Below, piece by piece: positions 38,943 to 46,786 of a stretch of 64,000 nt of DNA. Source of the DNA: CAVPMW01 sp963706515. Lineage in GTDB: Bacteria > Chloroflexota > Anaerolineae > Anaerolineales > UBA4823. The position numbers and the translations under genes are program-made. The notes under the pieces were generated by a model, which was not told where the DNA came from, searched no databases, and worked only from the letters and a program-made list of their open reading frames with translations. How positions within the stretch are numbered: position 1 is the first letter of the stretch; the number at the start of each line of letters is the position of its first letter. The DNA lies in assembly GCA_963706515.1 (NCBI GenBank), contig CAVPMW010000007.1, forward strand, positions 310,001-374,000, read 5' to 3'.

Positions 38943-40676
38943 TCATTTAACGGCTCCGGCGACAAGGCCTTCAACAAACAATCTTGAGCCAAAGAGATAA
39001 AGCAGGATCATTGGAATGGTGGCGATCAGTGTGCCGGCCATGATCAGCGGTTCGTTGACTGTGAAATGTCCTTTAAATAGTGTCAGACCGGGCATAAGGG
39101 TCTTGTGGCTTTGGTCTTGGAGAAATACAAGGGCGATCAATAGTTCGTTCCAAACGAACAACGCATTGACCAAAATGAGCGTAACCAATGCAGGTGTGGA
39201 TAACGGCAAGGAAATGCGCCAGAAGATATCCAAATTGTTGCAGCCGTCGATAGATGCGGCGTCGAACAGCTCGGATGGCAAGGTGCGAAAGAAACTGACC
39301 AACAGAAAGACTGAAAAAGGAATCAGCAGACCGCTGTAGATGATAATCACAGAGGGCAGCTTGTTGACCAGGTTGATGTTCACCATCAAGACGAACAGAG
39401 GCAGGATCAAAACCGCCGGGGGAATGACCATCAGTGCGATCATCATATTGAAGTAGAATGTCCGGCCGGGGAAACGGAAACGGGCTATAGCGTAAGCTGC
39501 GAGTGCCGATACACTCGTCGTGACGACCAGACTGGCGACCGTGACGATGAGGCTATTCCCAAACCATAAAGGGATTTGTCCCTTGATGAGTGCATCCGTT
39601 ATATTCTGGAGCGTGAACGGATTGGGCAGCCCAAACTGGTTATTCAGCCAGTCCGGACGAGTTTTAAAGGCCGTGACAGCCATATAATAAACCGGGAAAA
39701 TGGAAAGAATACTGAAGATAATCAGGATGAACTGCTTGGGGAAGGATGCCAGCAGACTTCTAATAGACAAGCGACTCTTGGCTGTTTTCATAGCGCTCTC
39801 TTCCAGGGAACGACGGCGAAGTCGCAGCTGCAAAACAATAAACACTGTGGTGACCGTCAATAGAACAACAGCCAGCGCAGAAGCTATGCCCGGCGATCGA
39901 AAGGCAAAGGCGTGCCTCCATATATATAATTCCATGACCGTCGATGCAAATCCCGGTCCCCCACCGGTCATCGTAAATACGTAAGCAAACACCCAGGATA
40001 GCATGGTGATCAATTCCACAACGATAAAGAATTCAATTACCCCTGATAGTTGGGGTATGGTCACGTAGATATGTTTTTGCCAGAAGTTAGCTCCATCGAT
40101 CTCCGCCGCCTCCAGGATCTCCTTTTCCAGCGACATCAAGCGCGCCAGGAATAGGACCACGCCAAAACCCATCTCGCGGTAGATGATCACAACACTCAAG
40201 GATGGTAGAACCCATTTGATACTCCCAAGCCAGTCCTGGGCCAGGAATGGCAACCCTATATCCCTTAACAAGGTATTGATGATCCCATTCAGCCCAAGCA
40301 GATACACAAACGTCAGGCCGACCACTGGAATAGCCAGGACATAGGGCAGGAAAATAATACCGCGATAGACTGCCCAGCCACGCACATGCTCGAACAACAG
40401 GATCGCGATTAATAAGGATAAGACGGTCAGGATCGGTACGCTCAATAACAGCTTACCATTGTTGCCGAGGGCTTGCCAGAAGACCGGGTCTTGGAAAACT
40501 AAACGATAATTCGTAATCCCAATCGTTTTGATGCCGTTGGGATTATTTTGCAAAAGGCTTGTGCGGATGATATCAATGATTGGATAAAGAAAAATGAGAA
40601 CGATCAGAATCGTGGCAGGGGCAAGATAGAGAAACGGTTCGATCTTGCGGAAAGTAAGTCCGGATCTAGTCGACAT
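38943..40676 (-). CDS. ABC sugar permeases MalF and MalG types in one continuous frame
   Basis: The 577-residue frame contains two permeases. Residues 1-290 are MalF-like (FLYLAPATILIVLIFLYPII, EILEAAEIDGANFWQKHIYV, FTMTGGGPGFAST). Residues 297-577 are MalG-like, starting MKTAKSRL, with SELFDAASIDGCNNLDIFWR and ending RLFVEGLVAGAVK. Each half has its own EAA loop and six helices. At the junction the second ATG lies in an ATGA, the same overlap that separates the two permeases at 14511-14514. A single-base change near the MalF end would join them, so the fusion may be an artefact; a real fusion is possible. It serves the importer with the 40760 binding protein. Confidence 0.8.
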   Translation of the reverse strand: MSTRSGLTFRKIEPFLYLAPATILIVLIFLYPIIDIIRTSLLQNNPNGIKTIGITNYRLVFQDPVFWQALGNNGKLLLSVPILTVLSLLIAILLFEHVRGWAVYRGIIFLPYVLAIPVVGLTFVYLLGLNGIINTLLRDIGLPFLAQDWLGSIKWVLPSLSVVIIYREMGFGVVLFLARLMSLEKEILEAAEIDGANFWQKHIYVTIPQLSGVIEFFIVVELITMLSWVFAYVFTMTGGGPGFASTVMELYIWRHAFAFRSPGIASALAVVLLTVTTVFIVLQLRLRRRSLEESAMKTAKSRLSIRSLLASFPKQFILIIFSILSIFPVYYMAVTAFKTRPDWLNNQFGLPNPFTLQNITDALIKGQIPLWFGNSLIVTVASLVVTTSVSALAAYAIARFRFPGRTFYFNMMIALMVIPPAVLILPLFVLMVNINLVNKLPSVIIIYSGLLIPFSVFLLVSFFRTLPSELFDAASIDGCNNLDIFWRISLPLSTPALVTLILVNALFVWNELLIALVFLQDQSHKTLMPGLTLFKGHFTVNEPLIMAGTLIATIPMILLYLFGSRLFVEGLVAGAVK

Positions 40677-40716
40677 TATATTTATAAATCATGTACTTCC
40701 CATCATTGGAAAATCG

Positions 40717-40747
40717 GAGGCTCTCCCGTATTGGCCGGGAGAGCCTC
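40717..40747 (-). promoter_or_regulatory. Intercistronic hairpin between solute-binding and permease genes
   Basis: Arms 40717-40728 and 40736-40747 (GAGGCTCTCCCG/CGGGAGAGCCTC) pair perfectly over a 7-base loop, 13 bases after the binding-protein stop. It matches in position the hairpin of the other ABC operon and probably sets the binding protein to permease ratio. Confidence 0.6.
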
Positions 40748-40759
40748 GAATACAATACT

Positions 40760-42121
40760 TTATTGCTGCCAGTTTGTCCAGTTGGTTAATTCATCCGGAT
40801 GCTGGTTGCGCCAGGTTTCGGCGGCTCGCTGCCAAAGGGCAGCTGCATCGGCGGGAGTACCACTCTGGGAGAAGATCATCTGGCCGGCGGGCAGGTCGGC
40901 ATCGCTGTCAATCTGACCGGGCAGGAAGTTCTCCAGCCAGACCTGAGGACCGGTTGTTTCCCACTCCACCATCTGCTTGAGCACGGGGTCGGTGACCACG
41001 CTGCGGTCGAAACGCGAATCTGCAGCGATGACTCCCGTATGCTTGTACCACGAGCTGAGTCGGTCAGGAGTATGCAGGAAGGCGAGAAAATCTGCGGCTT
41101 GCTGAGGATGGTGGCTCCACTTGGTGAGGAAGAAGGAGATGGACTGGGTTGCATTGCCGGTGTCAGCCATTTTTCCGGTTCCATACGAGGGTGTGCGCAT
41201 CACGCCAACCTTATCCGCACCCAGGTCAGTCAGGGCTTGTTTGATCATGCCGTCGGTTCCCCAAGACATAGCACCCTTGCCTTGAGAGAAGGCTTGTGCA
41301 CCCTGGGAGAGGTCCAGCGACATCACATCCTGGTTGAAGTACCCTTTCTTGACCATGTCATCCAACGCACTATACCAGCCGGTATAATGCGGATCGGTGA
41401 AATCTGCCTTCCCGATGATCGCCTGGCGCAGGTCGTCGGTCGAGTCGAGCCCCTGCATCCCAACATGGGAAAACCACCAGGCGCCATTGTAGCCGTCCTT
41501 GTCGCCGGCGACGAAGGGGGTGAGGCCTGCCGCCTTGAGTTTTTCGCAAGCGGCCATGAATTCGTCCCACGTCCAGCGTCCATTGGCAGGAGGGGTCACT
41601 CCAGCCTGGGCGAACATGTCCTTGTTATACATGATCTCGATGCCGATCAGGTACTGGGGGGCTGCCCAAACTTTTCCGTTGTACGTGTTCTCATTAGTAT
41701 TCAACCAGTTCTTCATTTCATCGGCCGACACATAATCGCTGATCGGGGCGAGGGCGTCCTGCCAGACAAAGCCCAGGACCGGGCCGGTGGCCCACTGCGA
41801 GGCGATATCGGGTCCGCTCTTGGCAGTCACCGCTGACTGGAAGGCGCTGATCAAGGTGTCCGTCGACTGTGGAACAACATTGATCGTGACATTGGGATTG
41901 ATCTTTTTATAGGCTTCCACCGATTCTGTCATCCAGGCATCCGCGCCGGGTGCGTCCGACTCAGCCCAGTACCAGAAGGTCAGATCGACCTTTTCGTTCG
42001 AACCACTGGGCGCCTGGGTAGCATTGGCGCTACTGGGCGCCTGAGTAGCATTGGCACCACACGCCACAAGGACGATGGATAGGATCATCAATACACTTAA
42101 AACACGAAGGCTAATTTTCAT
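40760..42121 (-). CDS. Sugar ABC transporter solute-binding lipoprotein
   Basis: An intact 453-residue lipoprotein. The signal ends with LVACGANATQAP (lipidated Cys21), then a short repeat SSANATQAPS, then the family 1 solute-binding fold: VDLTFWYWAESDAPGADAWM, VTINVVPQSTDTLISAFQSA, IMYNKDMFAQAGVTPPANGR and LTPFVAGDKDGYNGAWWFSH. It captures an extracellular carbohydrate for the permeases downstream. The substrate is unknown; neighbouring isomerase, kinase and UroD-like genes suggest an unusual or modified sugar. Confidence 0.9.
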   Translation of the reverse strand: MKISLRVLSVLMILSIVLVACGANATQAPSSANATQAPSGSNEKVDLTFWYWAESDAPGADAWMTESVEAYKKINPNVTINVVPQSTDTLISAFQSAVTAKSGPDIASQWATGPVLGFVWQDALAPISDYVSADEMKNWLNTNENTYNGKVWAAPQYLIGIEIMYNKDMFAQAGVTPPANGRWTWDEFMAACEKLKAAGLTPFVAGDKDGYNGAWWFSHVGMQGLDSTDDLRQAIIGKADFTDPHYTGWYSALDDMVKKGYFNQDVMSLDLSQGAQAFSQGKGAMSWGTDGMIKQALTDLGADKVGVMRTPSYGTGKMADTGNATQSISFFLTKWSHHPQQAADFLAFLHTPDRLSSWYKHTGVIAADSRFDRSVVTDPVLKQMVEWETTGPQVWLENFLPGQIDSDADLPAGQMIFSQSGTPADAAALWQRAAETWRNQHPDELTNWTNWQQ

Positions 42122-42210
42122 TTCAGGTTCTCCTCTATTGCAATGTTGGTTTTGAAAAACAAATTATTTACTGAAGCTGAGAAATTCAGGTAGGCTCACC
42201 TCCTTCTGAT

Positions 42211-43656
42211 TCATCGGGCTTGACCCAGTTTATAAAAATTGTTAGGGTTGTCAAAAAGAATTTGCTCGATCAGCAATAGTGCATCTTCGCGGGAAAAATA
42301 ACCTTCAGCAATTTTTTCTGCAAGGGCAGTAGCCAGCACATGCCGGAAAGCCAGCAGCGAAGCATAACTTTCTTCAGGCGTCCACGTGTCGCAGCCCCAG
42401 AATAGTCGCCCGGCTGTGGAACGCTCGATTAACTCGTGCAGCATGGCGATGCCCGCCCGGGTAGAGATGATCGGGAGCATGCTAAAGTCGGGCGAGACGT
42501 TAGGGAACTTGTCGACCAGCATGCTTATGTCCTGGACCCAGGGATAGCTGCAGTGGAGCAGGACGAATCGCGTGTGGGGGGACTTCTGAATGGCTTCCTG
42601 GAGCTGACCTGCGTTCGTCCGGTACGCCTGCCCCATGCCAGTATGAATCTGGACAGGCAGCTGCTCCTCAGCCGCAATCCGGCAGATTTGGAAAAACAGG
42701 TAATCCTGAAATGTTTTTACATCCTGTGCATCGTTCCTTGGAAGCGATTTATTCGAGTACGGATCCGGAGCATTGGACGGGAGCACCTTCTGCTTCCCTG
42801 GCTGCATGATCATAGCCGGCTCTCCGGCGGATGCGGATACCAGATTGGAAAAAGACTTTCTGGCTTGATCCAAGCTTACCTCACAAAAGTCCAGACCCCG
42901 GTCATAGGCGATCGGGATTTTCAGCCCCACGCAGCCTGAGGCTTTGTGAATCAGAATGGAATCCCTCACCCAGGCAACATACTCATCCAGGTCGAGGATG
43001 AAAGGGCGCGGGTAGAGTTTATAGGGATTGTTTCCGTCGTGATCGTTAGCCTGGGGAGAATAGCCGAAGAAGAAGGAGTTGACGCGGAAGATGGGCACAA
43101 AGAGATCCGGGAAACCATTGTCGCTGCCAGGGTCCCAGTAAGCGTCCAACACCATGCGCTGATACATGCAGTGTCTGGTCAAGATAACCCACGGATGGGA
43201 TGGGTCCTGGTAGGCAGCCTGGATCCGGTCATTCCATTCTTGCCAGGTTGCACCGGAAAGCCGCTGAGGAGTGCCATAGAGCTGCTGCAGGCTCTTCTGC
43301 AGCCAGACAAAAAACGAGTTGAAACGCACCTTTTCGAGCAGGTTATGGCGCGATTGAGCTGAACCATCCCAGGGCACGCCGCACCAGTTCACATAAGTGT
43401 TCCGCAGCAAGGTTTCGAGGTCGAATCCCTGGTACTCCTTCGCTGGAAGCTGGTGGCAGTGAGTGCTGATCTTCAGACGGCTCTCGATAAACGCTCCCAA
43501 CTCAAAATAAAGATCCTGGGGAGAACTGGTCGTTGAAGCCCGAGCCACTTTATTCAGTTTGACCCCCATCAGCGACCATGTACACACAGCCCCCTCCATA
43601 TTATTGAAATGATATACCCATATGAGGCTGCCAGGTCGTTTATTAACATGCACCAT
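42211..43656 (-). CDS. Amidohydrolase-family (PF04909-like) TIM-barrel protein
   Basis: The frame encodes up to 481 residues. Metal-type motifs in order are KISTHCHQLPAKE (His-x-His), QIHTGMGQAYRTN, FVLLHCSYPWVQD and LFWGCDTWTPEES, which fit the amidohydrolase-2 group of hydrolases and decarboxylases, with some likeness to uronate isomerases. The middle region (LDAYWDPGSDNGFPDLFVPI, GCVGLKIPIAYDRGLDF) is typical of this barrel. Starts at 43656, 43599 or 43569 are possible; none has a convincing ribosome site, and the first 20-30 residues look less conserved in character. It is 89 bases downstream of the solute-binding gene's start, on the same strand. Confidence 0.7.
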   Translation of the reverse strand: MVHVNKRPGSLIWVYHFNNMEGAVCTWSLMGVKLNKVARASTTSSPQDLYFELGAFIESRLKISTHCHQLPAKEYQGFDLETLLRNTYVNWCGVPWDGSAQSRHNLLEKVRFNSFFVWLQKSLQQLYGTPQRLSGATWQEWNDRIQAAYQDPSHPWVILTRHCMYQRMVLDAYWDPGSDNGFPDLFVPIFRVNSFFFGYSPQANDHDGNNPYKLYPRPFILDLDEYVAWVRDSILIHKASGCVGLKIPIAYDRGLDFCEVSLDQARKSFSNLVSASAGEPAMIMQPGKQKVLPSNAPDPYSNKSLPRNDAQDVKTFQDYLFFQICRIAAEEQLPVQIHTGMGQAYRTNAGQLQEAIQKSPHTRFVLLHCSYPWVQDISMLVDKFPNVSPDFSMLPIISTRAGIAMLHELIERSTAGRLFWGCDTWTPEESYASLLAFRHVLATALAEKIAEGYFSREDALLLIEQILFDNPNNFYKLGQAR

Positions 43657-44057
43657 CCGCCTGCAAGAAACGCACTACGTTCTGTCATGTAAATTCTGGT
43701 GGATATTTAAGTATTTATCGGGTTTGATTATCAAGGCGCTACTATTCAAATATTTTGTAACTGTACTTAGATCTACCTCTCGATTACATAGTTTTCTGGA
43801 GTAATAAATTTGAGGCATCTAATTTATTTGATTACAGAGAATTATAAGTTAGATTAACGCTCAGGTCAATTTTTAGAGACTTTGATATCATAGAATAAAA
43901 TGATGATCATCAGGTTGAACCAGACAAAACGGATCTACGCTGGGTGACGATTGATCGGCCGAACGAATTTTTACAATGTAAATCGCTAAATCGCTCACGT
44001 CACTGAAATATCCTGCGAGTGCAATCGCTAGAAACGGGAGCTAACGATCGGAGATCA
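43657..44057. other. Divergent intergenic region with 94-bp repeat copy 2
   Basis: Besides the repeat at 43676-43769 this 401-base AT-rich gap holds a degenerate GATCGGCCGAA stretch near 43954 that resembles the GTGATTGGCCG repeat end, and a CGGAG ribosome site before the UroD-like gene 3. No gene or clear promoter pair was found. Confidence 0.5.
43676..43769. repeat. 94-bp inverted-repeat element, copy 2
   Basis: It aligns without a gap to the reverse strand of 30173-30266 over all 94 bases, with about two thirds of bases identical and the ends best kept (the last 24 bases differ at two positions). It lies just upstream of the amidohydrolase gene start. Confidence 0.7.
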
Positions 44058-45079
44058 ATGATGGATAAACGAACTGCGGTGAAAATGGCGTTGGAGTGGA
44101 AAACGCCCCCTTATGTGCCCTGGAATATTAACTTTACTATCCCATCTACTGAGAAACTTCAACAGCATTATTTCGGAAAAGACCTGGAAGAAGTCGTCCA
44201 AAATCACTTTGTGAATGTCGGTTACGACACTTACTTCTCTCACGATATCGGAAATGACTGTGTCCAAGATTCCTTTGGCGTGGTCTGGGACCGCAGCATC
44301 GATAAAGATATCGGCGTGGTCAAGGGTCAGGTCCTGACACAACCTACTCTACGGGTTATACATTTCCCGACCCAGTGGCGCCGTTTATTTTTGAGCAAAT
44401 CGACGATACCATTTACAAATTTAGGGACAGATTTCGAATATTTGGAATCGGCTTCTCGCTATACGAGCGCGCCTGGACGATGCGCGGCCTGCAAACTCTG
44501 CTGATGGATTTTTATGACAACCCGGAATTCGTTCATATACTCTTAAATTCGATCGCCGATTACAACATCACCCAGATCAAAGAAGCCTTGAAATACGATA
44601 TCGATGGCGTCATGTTTGGCGACGATTGGGGTCAGCAGCATGGACTGCAAATGGGACCAAAATTGTGGCATGAATTCATCTACCCGGTGTTGAAGAGGAT
44701 GTACAGCGTGGTGACCGCCGCAGGCAAGAAAGTAATCATCCATTCCTGCGGGGATGTAGACGAGCTGTTCGATGACCTGGTCAGCATCGGGTTGAACTGC
44801 TTCAACCCCTTCCAGCCCGAGGTGATGGATGTGGCGAGCCTGATCCCTCAATACCGCGGCCGCCTGGCTTTCTACGGTGGTATGTCCACCCAGAATACGC
44901 TTCCCTACGGGACGGTCGATGACGTGTGTCGGGAAACTCTAAAGTTGCTTGAGTTGGGCAGGGAAGGCGGCTACGTATTCTCTCCAGCCCACGATGTTCC
45001 CAAGGATGTCCCGTTGGAGAATATGCTTGCCATGCTCGACCTTGTGCAGCACCAACCTGGATATATCAACCAATCTTGA
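44058..45079 (+). CDS. UroD/MtaA-like protein 3 (one frameshift)
   Basis: About 340 residues after one repair near 44350-44370. DKRTAVKMALEWKTPPYVPW opens the domain. The C-terminal half is a clear MtaA/UroD-like barrel: NITQIKEALKYDIDGVMFGD, DDWGQQHGLQMGPKLWHEF, KKVIIHSCGDVDELFDDLVS with the zinc-type His-Ser-Cys-Gly, and NCFNPFQPEVMDV, YGGMSTQNTLPYGT. It keeps the metal site that protein 1 lacks. It is followed 42 bases later by a fucose-isomerase-like gene. The start at 44058 (or 44061) follows CGGAG. Reaction unknown. Confidence 0.72.
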
Positions 45080-45121
45080 ACGAAATCGAAAAATAAAACA
45101 ATCTACGAAAAGGAGAATTCA

Positions 45122-46505
45122 ATGGTAAAACCTAAAATTGGATTTATCGTTTACGGTGTTCACAAGGATGGCCTCCAGGATCCGATGGGGCAACCCTTCA
45201 TCGACGACGCCGTGGTTGCCAAAGCTAAAATGGCTTTGCAGGCTGCTGGAGCCGAGCTGGTCGTTGAGGACCTGGTCATCGCTTCGAAAAGTGAGGCTCG
45301 AACCTGCTTCGCCAGGTTTAAAAAGATGGATGACCTGGACGCCCTGGTGCTCTTTTCTGGCACCTGGGTCTGGGCAGCCCATCTCCTCCCGCGCTGCGTG
45401 ATTTTTCCAATTCCGGAAAGGGCATCGTGCTTTGGACCATTCCCGGCTCTCAAGGCTGGCGACCGGTAGGCGGGCTGGTCATGCATGGCGGGCTTAAGGA
45501 AGTGGGTATCCCGCACCGTTTCGTTTACGGCGGTTACGATGATCCACAGGCGCTTGAACGGATCATGTCCTACTGCCGGGCGAGCCACGAGAAAAATATC
45601 CTGAATATGAGCACGGCAGGTGTGTTCGGTGGGCGCGGTATGGGTCAAACCTGCGGTGCAGCCGATCCCTCTCAATGGTTAAAGGTCTTTGGCGTGGATA
45701 TCGATTCGCGCGATACCACCGACTTGTTGGAGATAGCCAGGCAGATTACATTGGACGAGCTGTTGGCAGCACGCAAGGAAATCCAACCGCTATTCTCCGT
45801 GCCCATTCCGGAAGGGCGAGATGGCGGACCGGTCCATCCGCCTATACCTGGCGATCCAAAAAGAGATTGTCAAAGAGGGATGGGATTTCTATACCATACA
45901 GTCCTTTCCCGGCCTGGGTGACGACTATAGCTGCCACCTGTTTTGCCCAAAGTCTGATGCTCGACCGCCGCGTGGGGACCTCAACCCTGAGCGACTTTAA
46001 TACCCTGATGACCGTCAAACTGTTGACCGACCTGAGCGATGAGCCGGTCTATTACGGCGACCTGCAGCACATCGACAAAAACAACAACGAAATCAAGATT
46101 ATCGGTGATGGAGCCTGCCCGCCCTCGCTGGCTGGCAAGATCGGTCCAGCCAGATTCGCCGAGCATGGGATTCCAACCGAGGGGAAAGCCGGTGGACTCT
46201 CAGTCGACCTGATCTGCAAACCCGGCGAGGGCGTGCTTGCCCGCCTGGGACGCAACAACGGTGAATTCGAAATGGTCATTGTGCGCTGTACGGTTTTCGA
46301 ACCATCTGCTGACCAATTGGAAGAGCGCCGTCTGGAATGCGGCATCCCACGCTGGCCACATGCCTTCGTCACTGCCCACTGTGATATTGAAAAGCTGCTC
46401 GAATGCTGGACTAACGAATATGCTGTCCTGGGCTACGGGGCACACCTGTACGAGGAGCTGCTGGCTTTCTGTGAGCTGACCGGCATCAAAGCACTGGCGC
46501 TCTAA
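45122..46505 (+). CDS. L-fucose/L-arabinose isomerase-like protein (about three frameshifts)
   Basis: About 460 residues after repair near 45390, 45825 and 45950. The N-terminal part has KIGFIVYGVHKDGLQDPMGQ and DALVLFSGTWVW, the middle VLWTIPGSQGWRPVGGLVMH and NMSTAGVFGGRGMGQTCGAA, and the C-terminal part VYYGDLQHIDKNNNEIKIIG and GGLSVDLICKPGEGVLARLG, in the style of the fucose isomerase family and its uncharacterised relatives. These convert an aldose to a ketose with a divalent metal. The ATG at 45122 has AAGGAG at a good distance. It pairs with UroD-like protein 3 in one transcription unit. Confidence 0.7.
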
Positions 46506-46786
46506 ACCGATCAGACCGAGCTGGAAGGACTCGAACCTTCAACCCTTAGCTTAAAAGGACGAGACCTCTATAACCGTTTCTCGTATCCAAGACCCACTAG
46601 ATTCGCCCCAGTCTACACTGGACTATTGGTGATAGAAGTCTCTTGGATTTTTTATTAAGGGTCTATCAACGCGAAAGCAACCGATGCATTCGCTTCACAC
46701 TTGAATATTTCGATAATTACTTTAACACCGGCTGATAAATAAACAGCAATATTACGACATTTTATTCCCGAAGCAATAGTATCCCT
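46506..46786. other. Intergenic region between the isomerase and subtilase genes
   Basis: A 281-base gap between convergent genes. It contains a tRNA 3'-end-like stretch (46516-46560, minus strand) and a small hairpin ACGAGA/TCTCGT near 46560-46583. No gene and no strong terminator were found. Confidence 0.45.
46516..46560 (-). other. tRNA 3'-end-like fragment
   Basis: On the minus strand GAAGG-TTCGAGT-CCTTC is a perfect T-arm with consensus T-loop, followed by seven bases CAGCTCG in acceptor position. No matching 5' acceptor strand (CGAGCTG) or D-arm is found within 100 bases. It is therefore a remnant or chance likeness, possibly an old integration site. Confidence 0.35.

Noticed and set aside
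40799..41836. 345-codon plus-strand frame
   Set aside because: Antisense to the intact solute-binding lipoprotein gene with signal peptide and lipobox; the frame has no recognisable domain.
46516..46640. Complete tRNA gene
   Set aside because: The T-arm is good, but no 5' acceptor strand, D-arm or 7-base anticodon loop with proper spacing could be placed.
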